A DNA stretch of 64,000 bases from an uncultured Cycloclasticus sp. GTDB taxonomy: Bacteria > Pseudomonadota > Gammaproteobacteria > Methylococcales > Cycloclasticaceae. Where the stretch lies: assembly GCA_913060865.1 (NCBI GenBank), contig CAJXTU010000004.1, positions 62,001-126,000 of the forward strand, given 5' to 3'. Below the pieces are notes generated by a model. The model worked only from the letters and a program-made list of their open reading frames with translations, had not been told where the DNA came from and searched no databases. Of this stretch, positions 46,973 through 57,129 are shown one piece after another (the stretch's first letter is position 1; each line of letters opens with the position of its first letter). Position numbers and translations under genes: made by a program.

Positions 46973-48781
46973 TTGCCTAACTTACTAAAAAACAATCGTT
47001 GCCATACTAGCTATCAATGGCAAACGCTATTAAGGATGGCCATGAGCCACAAACAGGCTCTAATTAAAGCAAATATTATTGCCATGCTAGCTGTTTTAGC
47101 GAGTGTACCCGTTCCACTTTTAATGCCACTACTGGTTGATGAGGTCCTTCTTAACCAACCAGATATCGCCATTCAAACAATCCAGAAGGTATCCCCTATA
47201 GGATGGCATGGCCCAGTCCTATACATTTTCGCCCTGCTGCTCCTGACCTTGTTATTACGCGGTATTTCTCTTATTTTTAATGTCATTCAAACGCGGTTAT
47301 TTACCTTAACGGCTAAGGACATTACCTTTCAAATTCGTAGAAATTTATTACATCGCTTGCAATACATTTCCATGGCTGATTTTGAAACGGTAGGCAGTGG
47401 AACCGTCGCCAGTCATTTTATTACTGATATTGAAACCATTGACCAATTTATTGGCACCACAAGCAGTAAACTATTGGTAGCCACATTAACCGTCATTGGC
47501 ACCTCTGTCGTTCTTCTATGGATGCACTGGCAGTTAGCTCTTTTTATTCTTTTCCTTAATCCCGCTGTCATCTACTTCACAACCATATTTGCTAAGCGCG
47601 TTAAACATTTAAAAGCTAACGAAAATTTAGCTTTTGAGAACTTCCAACAATCATTAACTGAAACGCTTGATGCTATTGGGGAAATCCGCGCCAATAACCG
47701 AAGTAAACATTACACAACGCTACTGACTGAGAAAGCCAACACTATTAAAACGCATGCCAGTAGTTACTCATGGAAAAGCGACACCGCAAACCGGTTAAGT
47801 TTTATGATTTTCTTATTCGGCTTCGATTTATTTCGTGCTATCGCTATGTTTATGGTGGTTTATTCCGACCTAAGTATTGGCCAGATGTTTGCTGTATTCG
47901 GTTACCTCTGGTTCATGATGGGCCCCGTGCAAGAAATATTGAGTGTTCAATTAACTTTTTACTCGGCAAAAGCAGCTCTTGGACGCATAAACTCGCTGAT
48001 TGCGTTGAATGATGAGCCCCGTTATCCGCATCAAGTAAACCCGTTTAAAAACAAGCCGTCTGTTTCTATTCAAATGAACAATATTCATTTTTCATACAAA
48101 GGAAAGCTAGATGTACTTAACGGCGTAACACTTGATATTAAGTCCGGAGAACAGATTGCCTTAGTGGGCGCCAGTGGTGGTGGGAAATCAACCTTAGTTC
48201 AAGCGCTACTTGGCTTATACCCTATTAGTGACGGTATGATCTATTTTGATCATATCCCTATTAATAAAATTGGCTTCGACACCGTTCGTGACAATGTATC
48301 AACGGTTCTTCAACACCCCGTCTTATTTAATAGTTCTGTACGAGATAACTTAAATATGGGACGTGATATAGGCGATAACGAATTATGGAATGCACTAACC
48401 ATTGCTCAGCTCGACAAAACAGTTAAAGAAATGCCTAAGCAACTTGATACATTAGTAGGTCGACAAGGTGTACGTCTCTCTGGTGGGCAACGTCAAAGAC
48501 TAGCAATAGCTAGAATGATCCTCAGCAAGCCTAAAGTAGTCATTCTTGATGAAGCTACGTCAGCACTTGATAGTGAAACCGAATTTCAGTTACATAAGGC
48601 AATGAGAAAGTTCCTAAAAGACCGAACCACCATTATCATCGCCCACCGATTAAGTGCCGTAAAACAAGCAAATCACGTCTATGTTTTTGAGGACGGCATG
48701 ATCAGTGAGCAAGGTAACCATGACAGTTTAATTGAAAAACAAGGGCTGTACTCAAAACTCTATGGTGATAGGCAACACTGA
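46973..48781 (+). CDS. ABC exporter (membrane plus ATPase fused, MsbA-like)
   Basis: The 602-residue half-transporter has six membrane helices (about residues 30-320) and a nucleotide-binding domain (about 350-600). The ATPase motifs are Walker A GASGGGKST, signature LSGGQRQRLAIAR and Walker B VVILDEATSALD, with the H-loop IIAHRL. It is of the MsbA/exporter type but not clearly MsbA itself, which in this group is next to lpxK. The frame opens at TTG 46973; the ATG at 47042 has a better Shine-Dalgarno (AAGGA, five bases away) and would give 579 residues, but the intervening WQTLLRMAMSHK looks like the usual elbow helix, so I kept the longer form. Substrate unknown. Confidence 0.85.
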   Translation: MPNLLKNNRCHTSYQWQTLLRMAMSHKQALIKANIIAMLAVLASVPVPLLMPLLVDEVLLNQPDIAIQTIQKVSPIGWHGPVLYIFALLLLTLLLRGISLIFNVIQTRLFTLTAKDITFQIRRNLLHRLQYISMADFETVGSGTVASHFITDIETIDQFIGTTSSKLLVATLTVIGTSVVLLWMHWQLALFILFLNPAVIYFTTIFAKRVKHLKANENLAFENFQQSLTETLDAIGEIRANNRSKHYTTLLTEKANTIKTHASSYSWKSDTANRLSFMIFLFGFDLFRAIAMFMVVYSDLSIGQMFAVFGYLWFMMGPVQEILSVQLTFYSAKAALGRINSLIALNDEPRYPHQVNPFKNKPSVSIQMNNIHFSYKGKLDVLNGVTLDIKSGEQIALVGASGGGKSTLVQALLGLYPISDGMIYFDHIPINKIGFDTVRDNVSTVLQHPVLFNSSVRDNLNMGRDIGDNELWNALTIAQLDKTVKEMPKQLDTLVGRQGVRLSGGQRQRLAIARMILSKPKVVILDEATSALDSETEFQLHKAMRKFLKDRTTIIIAHRLSAVKQANHVYVFEDGMISEQGNHDSLIEKQGLYSKLYGDRQH

Positions 48782-48873
48782 AATCGCGTCGTTTTATCAC
48801 TATTTTTCACAACTATTGAGCTAATATTTTGTTTAGCTTTTAAAGTTAAATATAACCAGCCTTTGCTGATTGG

Positions 48874-49047
48874 CTAATCATAAAATTCATCTAAAAGCCG
48901 GTCTAGTTTTCTTTGTTCCATTAACGCTTCTAATTTACGACGTGCTTCGTATTTATTTTCTGCTGCTGTAGGACTCCGACTAACAACTTCTTCATTTAAT
49001 CCAATGTTTTCAAAATCATCGTCAAATGTTTCTACATCTTTTCCCAT
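48874..49047 (-). CDS. 57-residue charged protein downstream of ornithine decarboxylase
   Basis: This short frame starts at an ATG with Shine-Dalgarno GAGGG seven bases upstream, only 12 bases after the decarboxylase stop, and encodes 57 residues: an acidic start (GKDVETFDDDFENIG), then a helix rich in Arg, Lys and Glu (KYEARRKLEALMEQRKLDR) and an acidic end (LDEFYD). The helix resembles the small PA3496-type proteins of Pseudomonas, which are called putative envelope-integrity proteins, though the match is loose. There is no membrane segment. Its position in the polyamine operon is clear, its function unknown. It would be missed by a 60-codon cut-off. Confidence 0.75.
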   Translation of the reverse strand: MGKDVETFDDDFENIGLNEEVVSRSPTAAENKYEARRKLEALMEQRKLDRLLDEFYD

Positions 49048-49059
49048 TACATTACCCTC

Positions 49060-50247
49060 TCATGAGCTATGTGTAATAAATATCGTATTTAAGCCGACTG
49101 AAGGCCCATTGATAACGACAATTTCTGCTGTCTCTAGCGAGTTAAACCGTGTGGATGATGCTGATGTATAAGCGCCCATTTGCTTACCAATAACAAGATC
49201 ACCTATCCTTAAGGGCGGCAAATTAACTTGTTCGGCAATCACATCAATGCTGTCACAAGTAGGACCCGCGAGCGTCGCTATGCTAGAACACTCGCCATCA
49301 CTGAAAACAGTCAACGGATACGTAGCATGATCGTAAATTTGCCCAGAGTATGAATTATAGACGCCGTCATCAAGGTAATACCATGTGCCGTCCGACCTTT
49401 CTGCCTTACCAATAACACGGGAAACAGACTCCATCACAGGCGCTGACAAAAATCGCCCCGGCTCTGCAATCACATTAATATGCGCTGGCAACGTCGCTAA
49501 TGCCTCGTTAATTGGATAACAAAACTGATTGATGTCTTGAGTCGAGTGCGTGTAACTCACTGGAAAACCGCCACCGATATCCAAAATAGGTAGCAACTTA
49601 CCCAATTCCGCTTCAGCTTGCTCAATAATAGCGGCACATTGCCGTATTGCATGAACGTGATTGCTCGAGTCAGTACACTGGGAACCGGCATGAAAAGATA
49701 AGCCTTTAACATGTATACCCAACGCTTTGGCTTTTCTTAATAACAGCAAAACATCCGAAGGTTGGCAACCAAATTTTCGGGACAAATCAATGTTTGTTTT
49801 AGCATTAGGAAAGCTAACGCGAATTAAAAGTGCGACTCGATGTCGATACGCAACAAATTTTTCAAGCTCCCAAATATTATCAACAACAAATGTCGTACAG
49901 CCGTAACTCAGGGCATCTCGTATATCATCATCGCGTTTGATGGGATGCGTGTGAATGGTATTTCGTGCCTGTGCACGCTCTAATCTTAACAGGTCTATTT
50001 CACCTTTTGAGGCAATATCAAAACCTACATTAAATTGTAATAAAGTCCTGATCATCGCCGGATGCGGCAACGCTTTTATGGCATAAAAGAATTCAATATT
50101 TGGTAGCGCATCGCTCAGCGCATTAAACTGCTCCGCCACTTTATTGCAATCTAAAATCAATAAGGGACTACCATATTCTGCAACAAAGTTAGCGTAAGGT
50201 TCCGCTTCTTGGTTTTTTAAGACCTGAATTCTTTCGAAATTGCTCAT
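49060..50247 (-). CDS. Fold-III PLP-dependent ornithine (or lysine/ornithine) decarboxylase
   Basis: The 395-residue enzyme belongs to the alanine-racemase-fold group of decarboxylases, like eukaryotic ornithine decarboxylase. PLP-binding Lys58 lies in [11 protein letters not shown], the phosphate-binding glycines in [20 protein letters not shown] follows, and the substrate-side Cys and Asp are in [11 protein letters not shown]. The product with ornithine is putrescine. Single residues shift the preference to lysine or diaminopimelate, so I leave the symbol blank. It overlaps speE by four bases and ends the coupled set speD-speE-decarboxylase. Together these genes would convert ornithine to spermidine. 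Confidence 0.88.
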   Translation of the reverse strand: MSNFERIQVLKNQEAEPYANFVAEYGSPLLILDCNKVAEQFNALSDALPNIEFFYAIKALPHPAMIRTLLQFNVGFDIASKGEIDLLRLERAQARNTIHTHPIKRDDDIRDALSYGCTTFVVDNIWELEKFVAYRHRVALLIRVSFPNAKTNIDLSRKFGCQPSDVLLLLRKAKALGIHVKGLSFHAGSQCTDSSNHVHAIRQCAAIIEQAEAELGKLLPILDIGGGFPVSYTHSTQDINQFCYPINEALATLPAHINVIAEPGRFLSAPVMESVSRVIGKAERSDGTWYYLDDGVYNSYSGQIYDHATYPLTVFSDGECSSIATLAGPTCDSIDVIAEQVNLPPLRIGDLVIGKQMGAYTSASSTRFNSLETAEIVVINGPSVGLNTIFITHSS

Positions 50248-51107
50248 TGATCTAAACCAGACTCTAGTTCATCAATCACGTATTGCGGTAAGGCAAAAGA
50301 TGCTTGATGAATAGCTGGGCTGTAGTAACGACAAGGTATTGCTGATTGTTTGAAACGTTCCACTAGATCGCCGGTTGAAAAAGTCCTTAAAACGTCATTA
50401 TTACTCGCCCATGCAAACGTCATCACACCACCTACGTATGTAGGTACGGCCGCACAATAAAATGTTTGATCGGTAAAGTAGGGTTGCATACGTTGAGCCG
50501 TTGTAAACACTTCATCGATTTGCATAAAGGCGACGCCGTTTTGAGCCACCATCACACCACCTTCGCGGAGCCTTGCTTTACAATGTTGATAATAATCAGA
50601 CGTAAACAAGACATCGCCAGGGCCAATAGGGTCTGTGCTGTCTGTAATAATGACGTCAAATTGTTCGTCGCTCTGCCGAACATAATTTGCACCATCATCA
50701 ATGACGATATTAACCCGTGGATCATCGTATGCACCTGCACTGTGGTTGGGTAAATATTTTTTACACATCTCCACAACTTGAAGGTCAATTTCTACCTGAG
50801 TGATGTGCTCGACCGAGCCGTGTTTACAAACTTCTCTAAGAATACCTCCGTCACCACCGCCGATAATCAACACGCGCTTGGCGTTACCGTGAGCCAATAA
50901 AGGAACGTGGGTCATCATTTCGTGATAGATGAACTCATCACCTTCGGTCGTTTGCACAATTCCATCTAAAGCCATCACACGACCAAATTTAGCATTTTCA
51001 AAGATAATCAAGTGCTGGTGATCCGTTTTCTGCTCGAAATAAACTTTGTCTACCGTAAATTCTTGGCTGTATGCGTCGTATAAGGTTTCATTAAAGGCGC
51101 TTTTCAT
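50244..51107 (-). CDS. speE: Spermidine synthase
   Basis: SpeE transfers the aminopropyl group from decarboxylated S-adenosylmethionine to putrescine. Motifs include [22 protein letters not shown] near residue 44 (seen as LDGIVQ and DEFIYHEM), the nucleotide site [15 protein letters not shown], and the catalytic DSTDPIGPG. The length of 287 matches E. coli (288). It overlaps both neighbours by four bases, so it is coupled to speD upstream and the decarboxylase downstream. Confidence 0.96.
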   Translation of the reverse strand: MKSAFNETLYDAYSQEFTVDKVYFEQKTDHQHLIIFENAKFGRVMALDGIVQTTEGDEFIYHEMMTHVPLLAHGNAKRVLIIGGGDGGILREVCKHGSVEHITQVEIDLQVVEMCKKYLPNHSAGAYDDPRVNIVIDDGANYVRQSDEQFDVIITDSTDPIGPGDVLFTSDYYQHCKARLREGGVMVAQNGVAFMQIDEVFTTAQRMQPYFTDQTFYCAAVPTYVGGVMTFAWASNNDVLRTFSTGDLVERFKQSAIPCRYYSPAIHQASFALPQYVIDELESGLDQ

Positions 51108-51592
51108 GCGACCTGCCCACGCAACTCTTCAACAACTTCGAGACGTTTAGGAAAGAAGGCACGCTTTAAAACGGGTATGGCATTTTCCGGCTCAGCATCA
51201 CCGCACATAAATACATCAAACGCCGCATAATCTCGCTCAGGCCAAGTATGCACACTGATATGTGATTCAGCCAGAACAGCTACGCCTGAAATACCGCCGC
51301 TGGGCGTGAAGTGATGTAAATGGATGTGTAAGAGTGTTGCGCCACATTTTGAAACAATCTCACGCATGGTTTTCTCCATTCGTGACAGATCATCTAAAAA
51401 CGTTGCGCCGTGTAAATCTAATAATAAGTGAGTCCCAGCAAATTCAACGCCATTGCGTTGAATAAAATGATCCTTGAGTAGGCTTTCACCGAGTTGCTCT
51501 ATTGGGGCCGAAGGCATTGAATCTTGTTGCCAACGGCCATTTTCCACGGTGGGATCTTCCAATCCCACCTCAAAAGCGGCAGATAATTGCAT
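51104..51592 (-). CDS. speD: S-adenosylmethionine decarboxylase proenzyme, small prokaryotic type
   Basis: SpeD makes the aminopropyl donor for spermidine. The proenzyme cleaves itself between Glu109 and Ser110 in [16 protein letters not shown], and the new Ser becomes the pyruvoyl group. The following CGDAEP and [11 protein letters not shown] fit. Total length is 162, much shorter than E. coli SpeD (264), and the N-terminus carries about 45 residues more than the minimal thermophile enzyme; similar proteins occur in Pseudomonas (PA4773). It starts the operon after a GAGGAAC ribosome-binding site. Confidence 0.93.
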   Translation of the reverse strand: MQLSAAFEVGLEDPTVENGRWQQDSMPSAPIEQLGESLLKDHFIQRNGVEFAGTHLLLDLHGATFLDDLSRMEKTMREIVSKCGATLLHIHLHHFTPSGGISGVAVLAESHISVHTWPERDYAAFDVFMCGDAEPENAIPVLKRAFFPKRLEVVEELRGQVA

Positions 51593-51631
51593 GTGTGTTC
51601 CTCGTCTAAAACAGGGCTAGTGTTATCGCTG

Positions 51632-51647
51632 TTTCTAAACTTAGAAA
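51632..51647. repeat. 7-bp inverted repeat in the speD leader
   Basis: TTTCTAA and TTAGAAA flank two bases, 40 bases before the speD start and downstream of the promoter proposed here. It may be an operator or an RNA structure of the leader. Confidence 0.35.
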
Positions 51648-51712
51648 TTCACAATAACGCTATTTCTCTGAAAACATAAAAAATATCGAATTACAAATAG
51701 TTATATCGCGAG

Positions 51713-51740
51713 ATTTTATTCCCAATTTTTTAAAAGACAA
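51713..51740 (-). promoter_or_regulatory. Possible speD operon promoter, TTGTCT-16-TAAAAT
   Basis: On the minus strand TTGTCT (51735-51740) and TAAAAT (51713-51718) are 16 bases apart. The predicted leader is about 115 bases long and contains the inverted repeat at 51632. The sequence is very AT-rich, so chance matches are likely. Confidence 0.45.
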
Positions 51741-51793
51741 GTTATTTTTTACGCTAAACACATAAAAATATCACTTAATAAATACAAAATACC

Positions 51794-52078
51794 TTACGGT
51801 TTAATCCAACCTTGTAGTGCAGCAATAATGCCTTCTGCCTGCGCAGCACTTGAAATATTGAATTTTGATTTTTGCTGATATTCACCATTACGTTTTTGAT
51901 AACGACGGATGGTATATTTATCTGGCCCGTATTCTTCTTTTGTGCGATTCCAGTCTTGATGTTTGTAAATGACCGTCGCCCAAGCACCCTTTGAAAGAAC
52001 TACTTTATCTAACTCTTTTACGGTTTCAATACCGCCGTCTGTATAACTAACCGTTAACTCTTCTACTGTTTCAGCCAT
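51794..52078 (-). CDS. Conserved hypothetical protein, 94 residues
   Basis: I recognise the sequence type as a small conserved protein of unknown function, without a named domain. It opens with a beta strand (LTVSYTDGGIETVKELDKVVL), then KGAWATVIYKHQDWNR, a run rich in charged and aromatic residues (YTIRRYQKRNGEYQQKSKF), and a last helix AEGIIAALQGWI. There is no signal peptide or membrane segment. It is separated by 77 bases from sbcB upstream on the same strand and by 201 from the speD start. Nothing in the context suggests a function. Confidence 0.8.
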   Translation of the reverse strand: MAETVEELTVSYTDGGIETVKELDKVVLSKGAWATVIYKHQDWNRTKEEYGPDKYTIRRYQKRNGEYQQKSKFNISSAAQAEGIIAALQGWIKP

Positions 52079-52155
52079 GTTCTTTCCTAATTAAAAGGTT
52101 TAATTGTCAATAAATTGGGCGCATTCTACCAATAACCTTAGCTTTATTAATAGCG

Positions 52156-53598
52156 TCACTCGCCTAAACTTTCAGCAACTTGTTCACCATAGCTCACTAA
52201 ATCTTCCAGCAATGTTTGCTGCTTGTCACTCCAAGTCTCTTCAGCAATAAGCTCATCCAAGCGCTGAAAGTAATTTAGTAACGTTAATCGACCGTCATTT
52301 TTTTCTTTAGTAAGGCACTCATAACGATACTTTTGCCTTCGGTTTTCTTCTTCAACTGTGAGTGTTTCTGGGTAATTCCTAGCTCTATAACGAAAAAGCA
52401 TTTCCGCTAAGCGGTCATCCTCAAACGGTAAATCCAGTGTCGCTAGCTCACCTTTTGGGCATTCTCTTATGCGCGTCATATTTCTCGCATCTAACTGGCT
52501 AAAAAAACCGCCACCATATAGCATTAGATCGGGGTCAGTTGCAGCTTCAAACTCATTGATTGAAAAAACTTCGGAGATTTTGTCAGTAATTTTTGCTTGC
52601 AAAACTACCTGACGGTTTATTTCACACTGCGACAGGTCAATGCCTAACTTTTCTTTAATACCCTCGTTTAACGTACCTACTGGCGCTAACATAGGTGATT
52701 TATTCAAGTGTACCGCTTTTAATGGAATACGTTGCTCACCATCATTCAAGTCGGCCGTCGCCGTGTAGAGACGTTTATAAATTTCATTAGCCGTTAAGTT
52801 AATTAAATCGTTAGGATCCGCTGTTAAATCAACAACGATAATAGCGTTTTTATTGATGGGGTGTTGGACTAGCGGACACACAATACCAAGGCAGTCTTGA
52901 CTCGCAGGGTATTTACTCGAAATATGTACCACCGTTGCCTGTTTATTAACATCTAACAGGTCAGCGGCTTTTTTCTTATCGCGCAACCCAAAGCCCCAAG
53001 TAAAAAGCTTAGGCTGTTTCTGCTTAATAAGCTTTGCCAGGGCAATAGTTGCGTATACATCTGATAGTGCATCGTGCGCAGATTCATGGGATATCCCATT
53101 TGCCTTTGTTAGTTCTTCTAGCTTAAAACTGGGAAGATTACCTTCACGAACTGGCCACTTGATCCCTTCCGGCCGCAAAGCATGAGTCATTCGGACGACA
53201 TCAATTAAGTCCCAACGAGAGTTACCCGATTTCCACTCACGTGCATACGGGTCAAAAAAGTTTCTATATAACAGATTACGCGTAAATTCATCATCAAAGC
53301 GTATGCTGTTGTATCCAACAACGCACGTTTGCGGCACACTAAATTGCTGGTGAACTCGGGTAATAAAGTCAGACTCTAGCAAGCCCTTTTCGTTTGCAAC
53401 TTGAGGAGATATTCCAGTCACTAAACACGCTTCAGGGTGAGGCAAGATATCATCATGCAATTTGCAGTAGAAAACATCCGGTTCTGCTACCTGATTAAAG
53501 CTTAAGTCCGTACGTATACCCGCAAATTGAACAACACGATCTCTAGATGGGTCTATCCCCGTCGTTTCGTAATCGTACCAATAGTATGTTTCAGACAA
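52156..53598 (-). CDS. sbcB: Exonuclease I
   Basis: SbcB degrades single-stranded DNA from the 3' end and takes part in recombination and mismatch repair. The DEDDh nuclease site starts with Asp9 and Glu11 in WYDYETTGIDP, continues with VGYNSIRFDDEFTRNL, and ends with the HDALSDVYATIAL block. The C-terminal SH3-like and helical parts follow, giving 480 residues (E. coli 475). It ends 77 bases before the small conserved gene and begins three bases after the CBS gene. Confidence 0.95.
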   Translation of the reverse strand: MSETYYWYDYETTGIDPSRDRVVQFAGIRTDLSFNQVAEPDVFYCKLHDDILPHPEACLVTGISPQVANEKGLLESDFITRVHQQFSVPQTCVVGYNSIRFDDEFTRNLLYRNFFDPYAREWKSGNSRWDLIDVVRMTHALRPEGIKWPVREGNLPSFKLEELTKANGISHESAHDALSDVYATIALAKLIKQKQPKLFTWGFGLRDKKKAADLLDVNKQATVVHISSKYPASQDCLGIVCPLVQHPINKNAIIVVDLTADPNDLINLTANEIYKRLYTATADLNDGEQRIPLKAVHLNKSPMLAPVGTLNEGIKEKLGIDLSQCEINRQVVLQAKITDKISEVFSINEFEAATDPDLMLYGGGFFSQLDARNMTRIRECPKGELATLDLPFEDDRLAEMLFRYRARNYPETLTVEEENRRQKYRYECLTKEKNDGRLTLLNYFQRLDELIAEETWSDKQQTLLEDLVSYGEQVAESLGE

Positions 53599-53601
53599 AA
53601 C

Positions 53602-54003
53602 TTACCAAAGTATATCTAGCGCTCTAAGAACGTCACTTCGGCTAATTTGCCCAACCAGGTCACCGTTCTCATTAAGCACCGGATAGCGCTTGAATGCAGA
53701 TTTTATAAATTTTTCTGCAAGGTCAACAACACTGGCAGTATCATCTACTGTTTCAACATCGGGCGTCATATATTCTGAAACACTACCACCCACCCAATCA
53801 TCATAATAGGTCGATTGCAATGCTACTTTAAGACAATCCTTTTCAGAAAGAATACCAACCAAGCTACCCTGCTCATCAATGACGGGCGCACCTGAGATTT
53901 TGTGCGTATTAAGAAACTGAATGGCATCAGAAATTGGTGTTTCTGGCGTAAATGTTGATAAATTTGTTGCCATGTAATCTTTAATTAATACTGACTTAAG
54001 CAT
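53602..54003 (-). CDS. Two-CBS-domain protein
   Basis: The 133 residues form two CBS repeats, about 6-62 and 75-133: IKDYMATNLSTFTPETPISDAI with GAPVIDEQGSLVGILSEKD, then VSEYMTPDVETVDDTASVVD with RYPVLNENGDLVGQISRSD. CBS pairs usually bind adenine nucleotides and control a partner. No partner domain is attached, and the genes on either side (sbcB, nqrM) offer no obvious one. It starts 54 bases after nqrM and lies three bases before sbcB. Confidence 0.9.
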   Translation of the reverse strand: MLKSVLIKDYMATNLSTFTPETPISDAIQFLNTHKISGAPVIDEQGSLVGILSEKDCLKVALQSTYYDDWVGGSVSEYMTPDVETVDDTASVVDLAEKFIKSAFKRYPVLNENGDLVGQISRSDVLRALDILW

Positions 54004-54057
54004 ACGTCCCTCTGTATCGTTAAATTGACCTTTTTAAAACTAAAAAACAACTTCGCT

Positions 54058-54237
54058 TTATGATGCGGCTTTTTTTTCACATTTTTTATTGCACAACAGG
54101 CATTCACCTTCCAAACCATCCACGCTGTTTAAGCCGCCACAGCTTCCCTTTATTTTTTTATTACTGAAAATAACACCCACAGCCATAACGACAACAAACA
54201 GTAGAAAAAACAAGAAGGTAACTAGAAATGTATTCAT
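54058..54237 (-). CDS. nqrM: NqrM, Na+-NQR maturation factor (DUF539)
   Basis: This 59-residue gene lies directly behind apbE in the nqr operon. It encodes one N-terminal membrane helix (about residues 3-24) and four cysteines (Cys33, Cys46, Cys49, Cys53) in GSCGGLNSVDGLEGECLLCNKKC, quoted in parts as SCGGLN and CLLCNKKC. That is the NqrM/DUF539 pattern. NqrM is needed in Vibrio for assembly of active NQR, probably delivering the iron centre between NqrD and NqrE. The apbE stop and nqrM start overlap by one base. It is too short for common ORF cut-offs. Confidence 0.93.
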   Translation of the reverse strand: MNTFLVTFLFFLLFVVVMAVGVIFSNKKIKGSCGGLNSVDGLEGECLLCNKKCEKKAAS

Positions 54238-55283
54238 TATTTATGCGCCTCAATAAATTTTTTAAACGATGGGGTCTGCAGTTCTTTAAAACCATCGTCC
54301 TGTTTAACCAAAAAGAGAACAGCTAATTCGTTTTTCATCGCTAAATCGTACCCTTTTTTATCACCTAACACCATAAAAGCCGTTGCCAATGCATCAGCAA
54401 TCGCCGTGCTTTCATGCAATACGGTGACGGATGCCAAATTATGCTGCACTGGCCAGCCAGTTTTTGGGTCAATGGTGTGTGTGAACTGAACTCCATCTTT
54501 CAAGAAAAAATTTCGATAATCGCCAGACGTTGCCATTGCTACATTGGTTACATTAATAACGCGATGAATGGCTCTAGCGGCAGAATCAGGTTTTTCGATC
54601 GCAATACGCCACCTATTGCCTTCTTGATTATGCCCCTTAACCCGCATTTCACCACCAATTTCAACCATATAATTGGTGTAGCCTTTTGATTCTATTAGCC
54701 TAGCCACTCGATCTACTCCGTAACCCTTGGCAATAGACGAGAAGTCGACGTAAACGTCTGGTTTTAGTTTCCTAACTTGGCTAGCTTCTACGTCAACCGA
54801 TATATTTCCAAATCCAACGTTACTCAATGCTTGTTCAATAGCCTCATTACTGGGTATATTTTCTTCTTTAAACTCGGGGCCAAACCCCCATAGATTAACC
54901 AAAGGGCCAACCGTTATATCGTACGCACCGGCTGTCAAAGAATTAATACGTTGAGCCTCAATCAACAGCCCGATAAAGTCAGCACTCTTAAGCTGCCCTT
55001 GCGTCCCCTTATATTGATTAAACGTCGAGACCTCAGATGAATCGATATAGGTAGAAAATGATCTATTAACTGCTAATAATAATGCGTCAATTTCTGTCTG
55101 TTTTAACTCACTAGAGGTAATGTTATTATCTCTAGAAATAGTTATATGGTACGTGGTGCCCATCGTTTGCCCTGTAAAGGCCGAAGAAGTTGGACGTTGA
55201 TTACAACCAAGTACGCTGACAGCTAATATAAAAAAACCCGTTAAAAACAGTGTGTTCCTAACGGGCCGCTTAACACTATTCAA
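54237..55283 (-). CDS. apbE: ApbE, FAD:protein FMN transferase (lipoprotein)
   Basis: ApbE links FMN covalently to threonines of NqrB and NqrC in the periplasm. The N-terminal signal ends in the lipobox SVLGC with Cys27. The family motifs are GQTMGTTYHI near residue 38, VDFSSIAKGYGVD, and TSGDYRNFF; the end has HTIDPKTGWPV. Length 348 fits. It directly abuts nqrF and precedes nqrM, the common place for the NQR-dedicated copy. Confidence 0.95.
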   Translation of the reverse strand: MNSVKRPVRNTLFLTGFFILAVSVLGCNQRPTSSAFTGQTMGTTYHITISRDNNITSSELKQTEIDALLLAVNRSFSTYIDSSEVSTFNQYKGTQGQLKSADFIGLLIEAQRINSLTAGAYDITVGPLVNLWGFGPEFKEENIPSNEAIEQALSNVGFGNISVDVEASQVRKLKPDVYVDFSSIAKGYGVDRVARLIESKGYTNYMVEIGGEMRVKGHNQEGNRWRIAIEKPDSAARAIHRVINVTNVAMATSGDYRNFFLKDGVQFTHTIDPKTGWPVQHNLASVTVLHESTAIADALATAFMVLGDKKGYDLAMKNELAVLFLVKQDDGFKELQTPSFKKFIEAHK

Positions 55284-56507
55284 TTAACCACCAAAGTCAT
55301 CAAGCATAATATTGTCATCCTCAACACCAAGGTCTTGAAGCATTTTAATAACCGCCGCATTCATCATAGGAGGCCCACACATATAAAACTCGCAATCTTC
55401 AGGTGCCGGATGGTCTTTTAAGTACTGCTCTAACAGTACTTCATGAATAAACCCGGTCAATCCATCCCAGTTATCTTCAGGTTGTGGATCAGATAAAGCA
55501 ACGTGCCAATCAAAGTTATCATTTTCTCTGGCTAGCATATCGAAATCTTCAACGTAAAACATTTCTTTTAGGCTTCGTGAACCGTACCAGAATGACATTT
55601 TACGATCAGTTTTCAATCGACGTAATTGATCAAAAATATGTGAGCGCATCGGCGCCATACCGGCTCCACCACCAATAAAGACCATTTCTGCCTTAGTTTT
55701 CTTCGCAAAAAACTCACCAAATGGGCCTGAGATAGTAACCTTATCGCCTGGTTTAAGATTAAATATGTAAGATGACATCTTACCCGGTGGAGTACCTTCA
55801 GGTGCATTAGGTGCTGGCGAAGCAATACGTACATTTAGCATAATGATCCCTTCTTCTTCAGGATAATTAGCCATTGAATATGCACGCAACACGTCTTCTT
55901 CCACAATAGACTTATAACGCCACACATTAAAGTGATCCCAATCCCCTCGGTACTCTTCTTCAATATCAAAATCTTTGTAGTCTGCCACGTGGGGAGGACA
56001 TTCAATTTGAATATAACCACCCGCACGGAAACCCACATCTTCGCCTGCAGGTAATTCTAAAACCAGCTCCTTAATGAAGGTGGCAACGTTATGGTTTGAC
56101 TTAACAGTACATTCCCATTTTTTAACACCAAACACTTCTTCTGGCACTTCGATCTTCATGTCTTGCTTAACGGTTAACTGACACGATAATCTCTCACCAG
56201 CCCGTTCTTGCCCTTTATTAATATGTGTACCTTCAGTCGGTAGCATCGAACCCCCACCTTCTAGTACACGCACTTTACATTGACCACATGTGCCACCACC
56301 GCCGCATGCAGAAGGAACAAATAGTTGAGCATCTGCTAACGCACCCAGCAGCTTACTACCCACAGGCGCTTCGACTTCTTTTTCACCGTTAATTAATACT
56401 TTTACATTTCCGTGCGCAACCAGTTTTGATTTTGCAGACAAAATCACAACAACCAGTATCAACACAATTGCCGTAAAAAACGTAATACCTAGTCCAATTT
56501 CTAACAT
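55284..56507 (-). CDS. nqrF: Na+-NQR subunit F (NADH dehydrogenase, 2Fe-2S, FAD)
   Basis: NqrF is the electron entry subunit of the sodium-pumping NADH:quinone oxidoreductase. It has an N-terminal anchor helix, a ferredoxin domain with Cys68, Cys74, Cys77 and Cys109 ([12 protein letters not shown] and LSCQL), and a ferredoxin-reductase part with RAYSMANYP (FAD) and [14 protein letters not shown] (NADH). The C-terminus [11 protein letters not shown] and the final DDFGG are typical. Length 407 equals the Vibrio subunit. It is 13 bases downstream of nqrE. Confidence 0.97.
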   Translation of the reverse strand: MLEIGLGITFFTAIVLILVVVILSAKSKLVAHGNVKVLINGEKEVEAPVGSKLLGALADAQLFVPSACGGGGTCGQCKVRVLEGGGSMLPTEGTHINKGQERAGERLSCQLTVKQDMKIEVPEEVFGVKKWECTVKSNHNVATFIKELVLELPAGEDVGFRAGGYIQIECPPHVADYKDFDIEEEYRGDWDHFNVWRYKSIVEEDVLRAYSMANYPEEEGIIMLNVRIASPAPNAPEGTPPGKMSSYIFNLKPGDKVTISGPFGEFFAKKTKAEMVFIGGGAGMAPMRSHIFDQLRRLKTDRKMSFWYGSRSLKEMFYVEDFDMLARENDNFDWHVALSDPQPEDNWDGLTGFIHEVLLEQYLKDHPAPEDCEFYMCGPPMMNAAVIKMLQDLGVEDDNIMLDDFGG

Positions 56508-56520
56508 CTTGAATTCCTAA

Positions 56521-57129
56521 TTACAGTTGAATGCCTGAGAACGCCATAAAGCCCATCGCCATAAGACCCGCAGTAATAAACGTAATACCTAAACCACGTA
56601 ACCCATCCGGCACATCTGAATACTTTAGCTTTTCTCTAATTCCCGCAATTGCTGTTATCGCAAGCGCCCAACCTAGCCCACTACCAAAACCGAATACAAC
56701 ACTTTCACCCAAGTTATAGTCACGTTCAACCATAAATAACGAGCCACCTAAAATGGCACAGTTCACTGTAATCAACGGTAAGAAAACACCCAGCGCGTTA
56801 TATAAAGCAGGCGCATATTTATCCATCGCCATTTCCAGAATTTGTACAACCGCAGCAATGACACCGATATAACTGATCAAGCCTAAAAAGTTTAGGTCTA
56901 CGTCTGGTAACCCCAGCCAATCTAATGCACCTTCTTTAAGAATCCCTTGATAAATAATGTTATTCAACGGCATGGTTAATGTCTGAACCAAAATAACGGC
57001 AACACCTAAGCCCATTGCGGTTGAGACCTTCTTTGATACTGCCAAGAAAGTACACATCCCCAAAAAGAAAGCGAGCGCAAGGTTCTCTACAAAAACCGCA
57101 CGAACAAATAAACTAATATACGCTTCCAT
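56521..57129 (-). CDS. nqrE: Na+-NQR subunit E
   Basis: NqrE is a six-helix membrane subunit homologous to NqrD (and RnfA). Conserved cysteines Cys26 ([10 protein letters not shown]) and Cys124 (TVNCAILGG) are the expected ligands of the intramembrane iron centre shared with NqrD. Its length is 202, near the Vibrio 198. Its start overlaps nqrD by one base. Confidence 0.96.
   Translation of the reverse strand: MEAYISLFVRAVFVENLALAFFLGMCTFLAVSKKVSTAMGLGVAVILVQTLTMPLNNIIYQGILKEGALDWLGLPDVDLNFLGLISYIGVIAAVVQILEMAMDKYAPALYNALGVFLPLITVNCAILGGSLFMVERDYNLGESVVFGFGSGLGWALAITAIAGIREKLKYSDVPDGLRGLGITFITAGLMAMGFMAFSGIQL

Noticed and set aside
48854..48871. Weak hairpin after the 57-residue gene
   Set aside because: The stem needs a G-U pair and the following sequence ATATTT is a poor T run; too weak to call.
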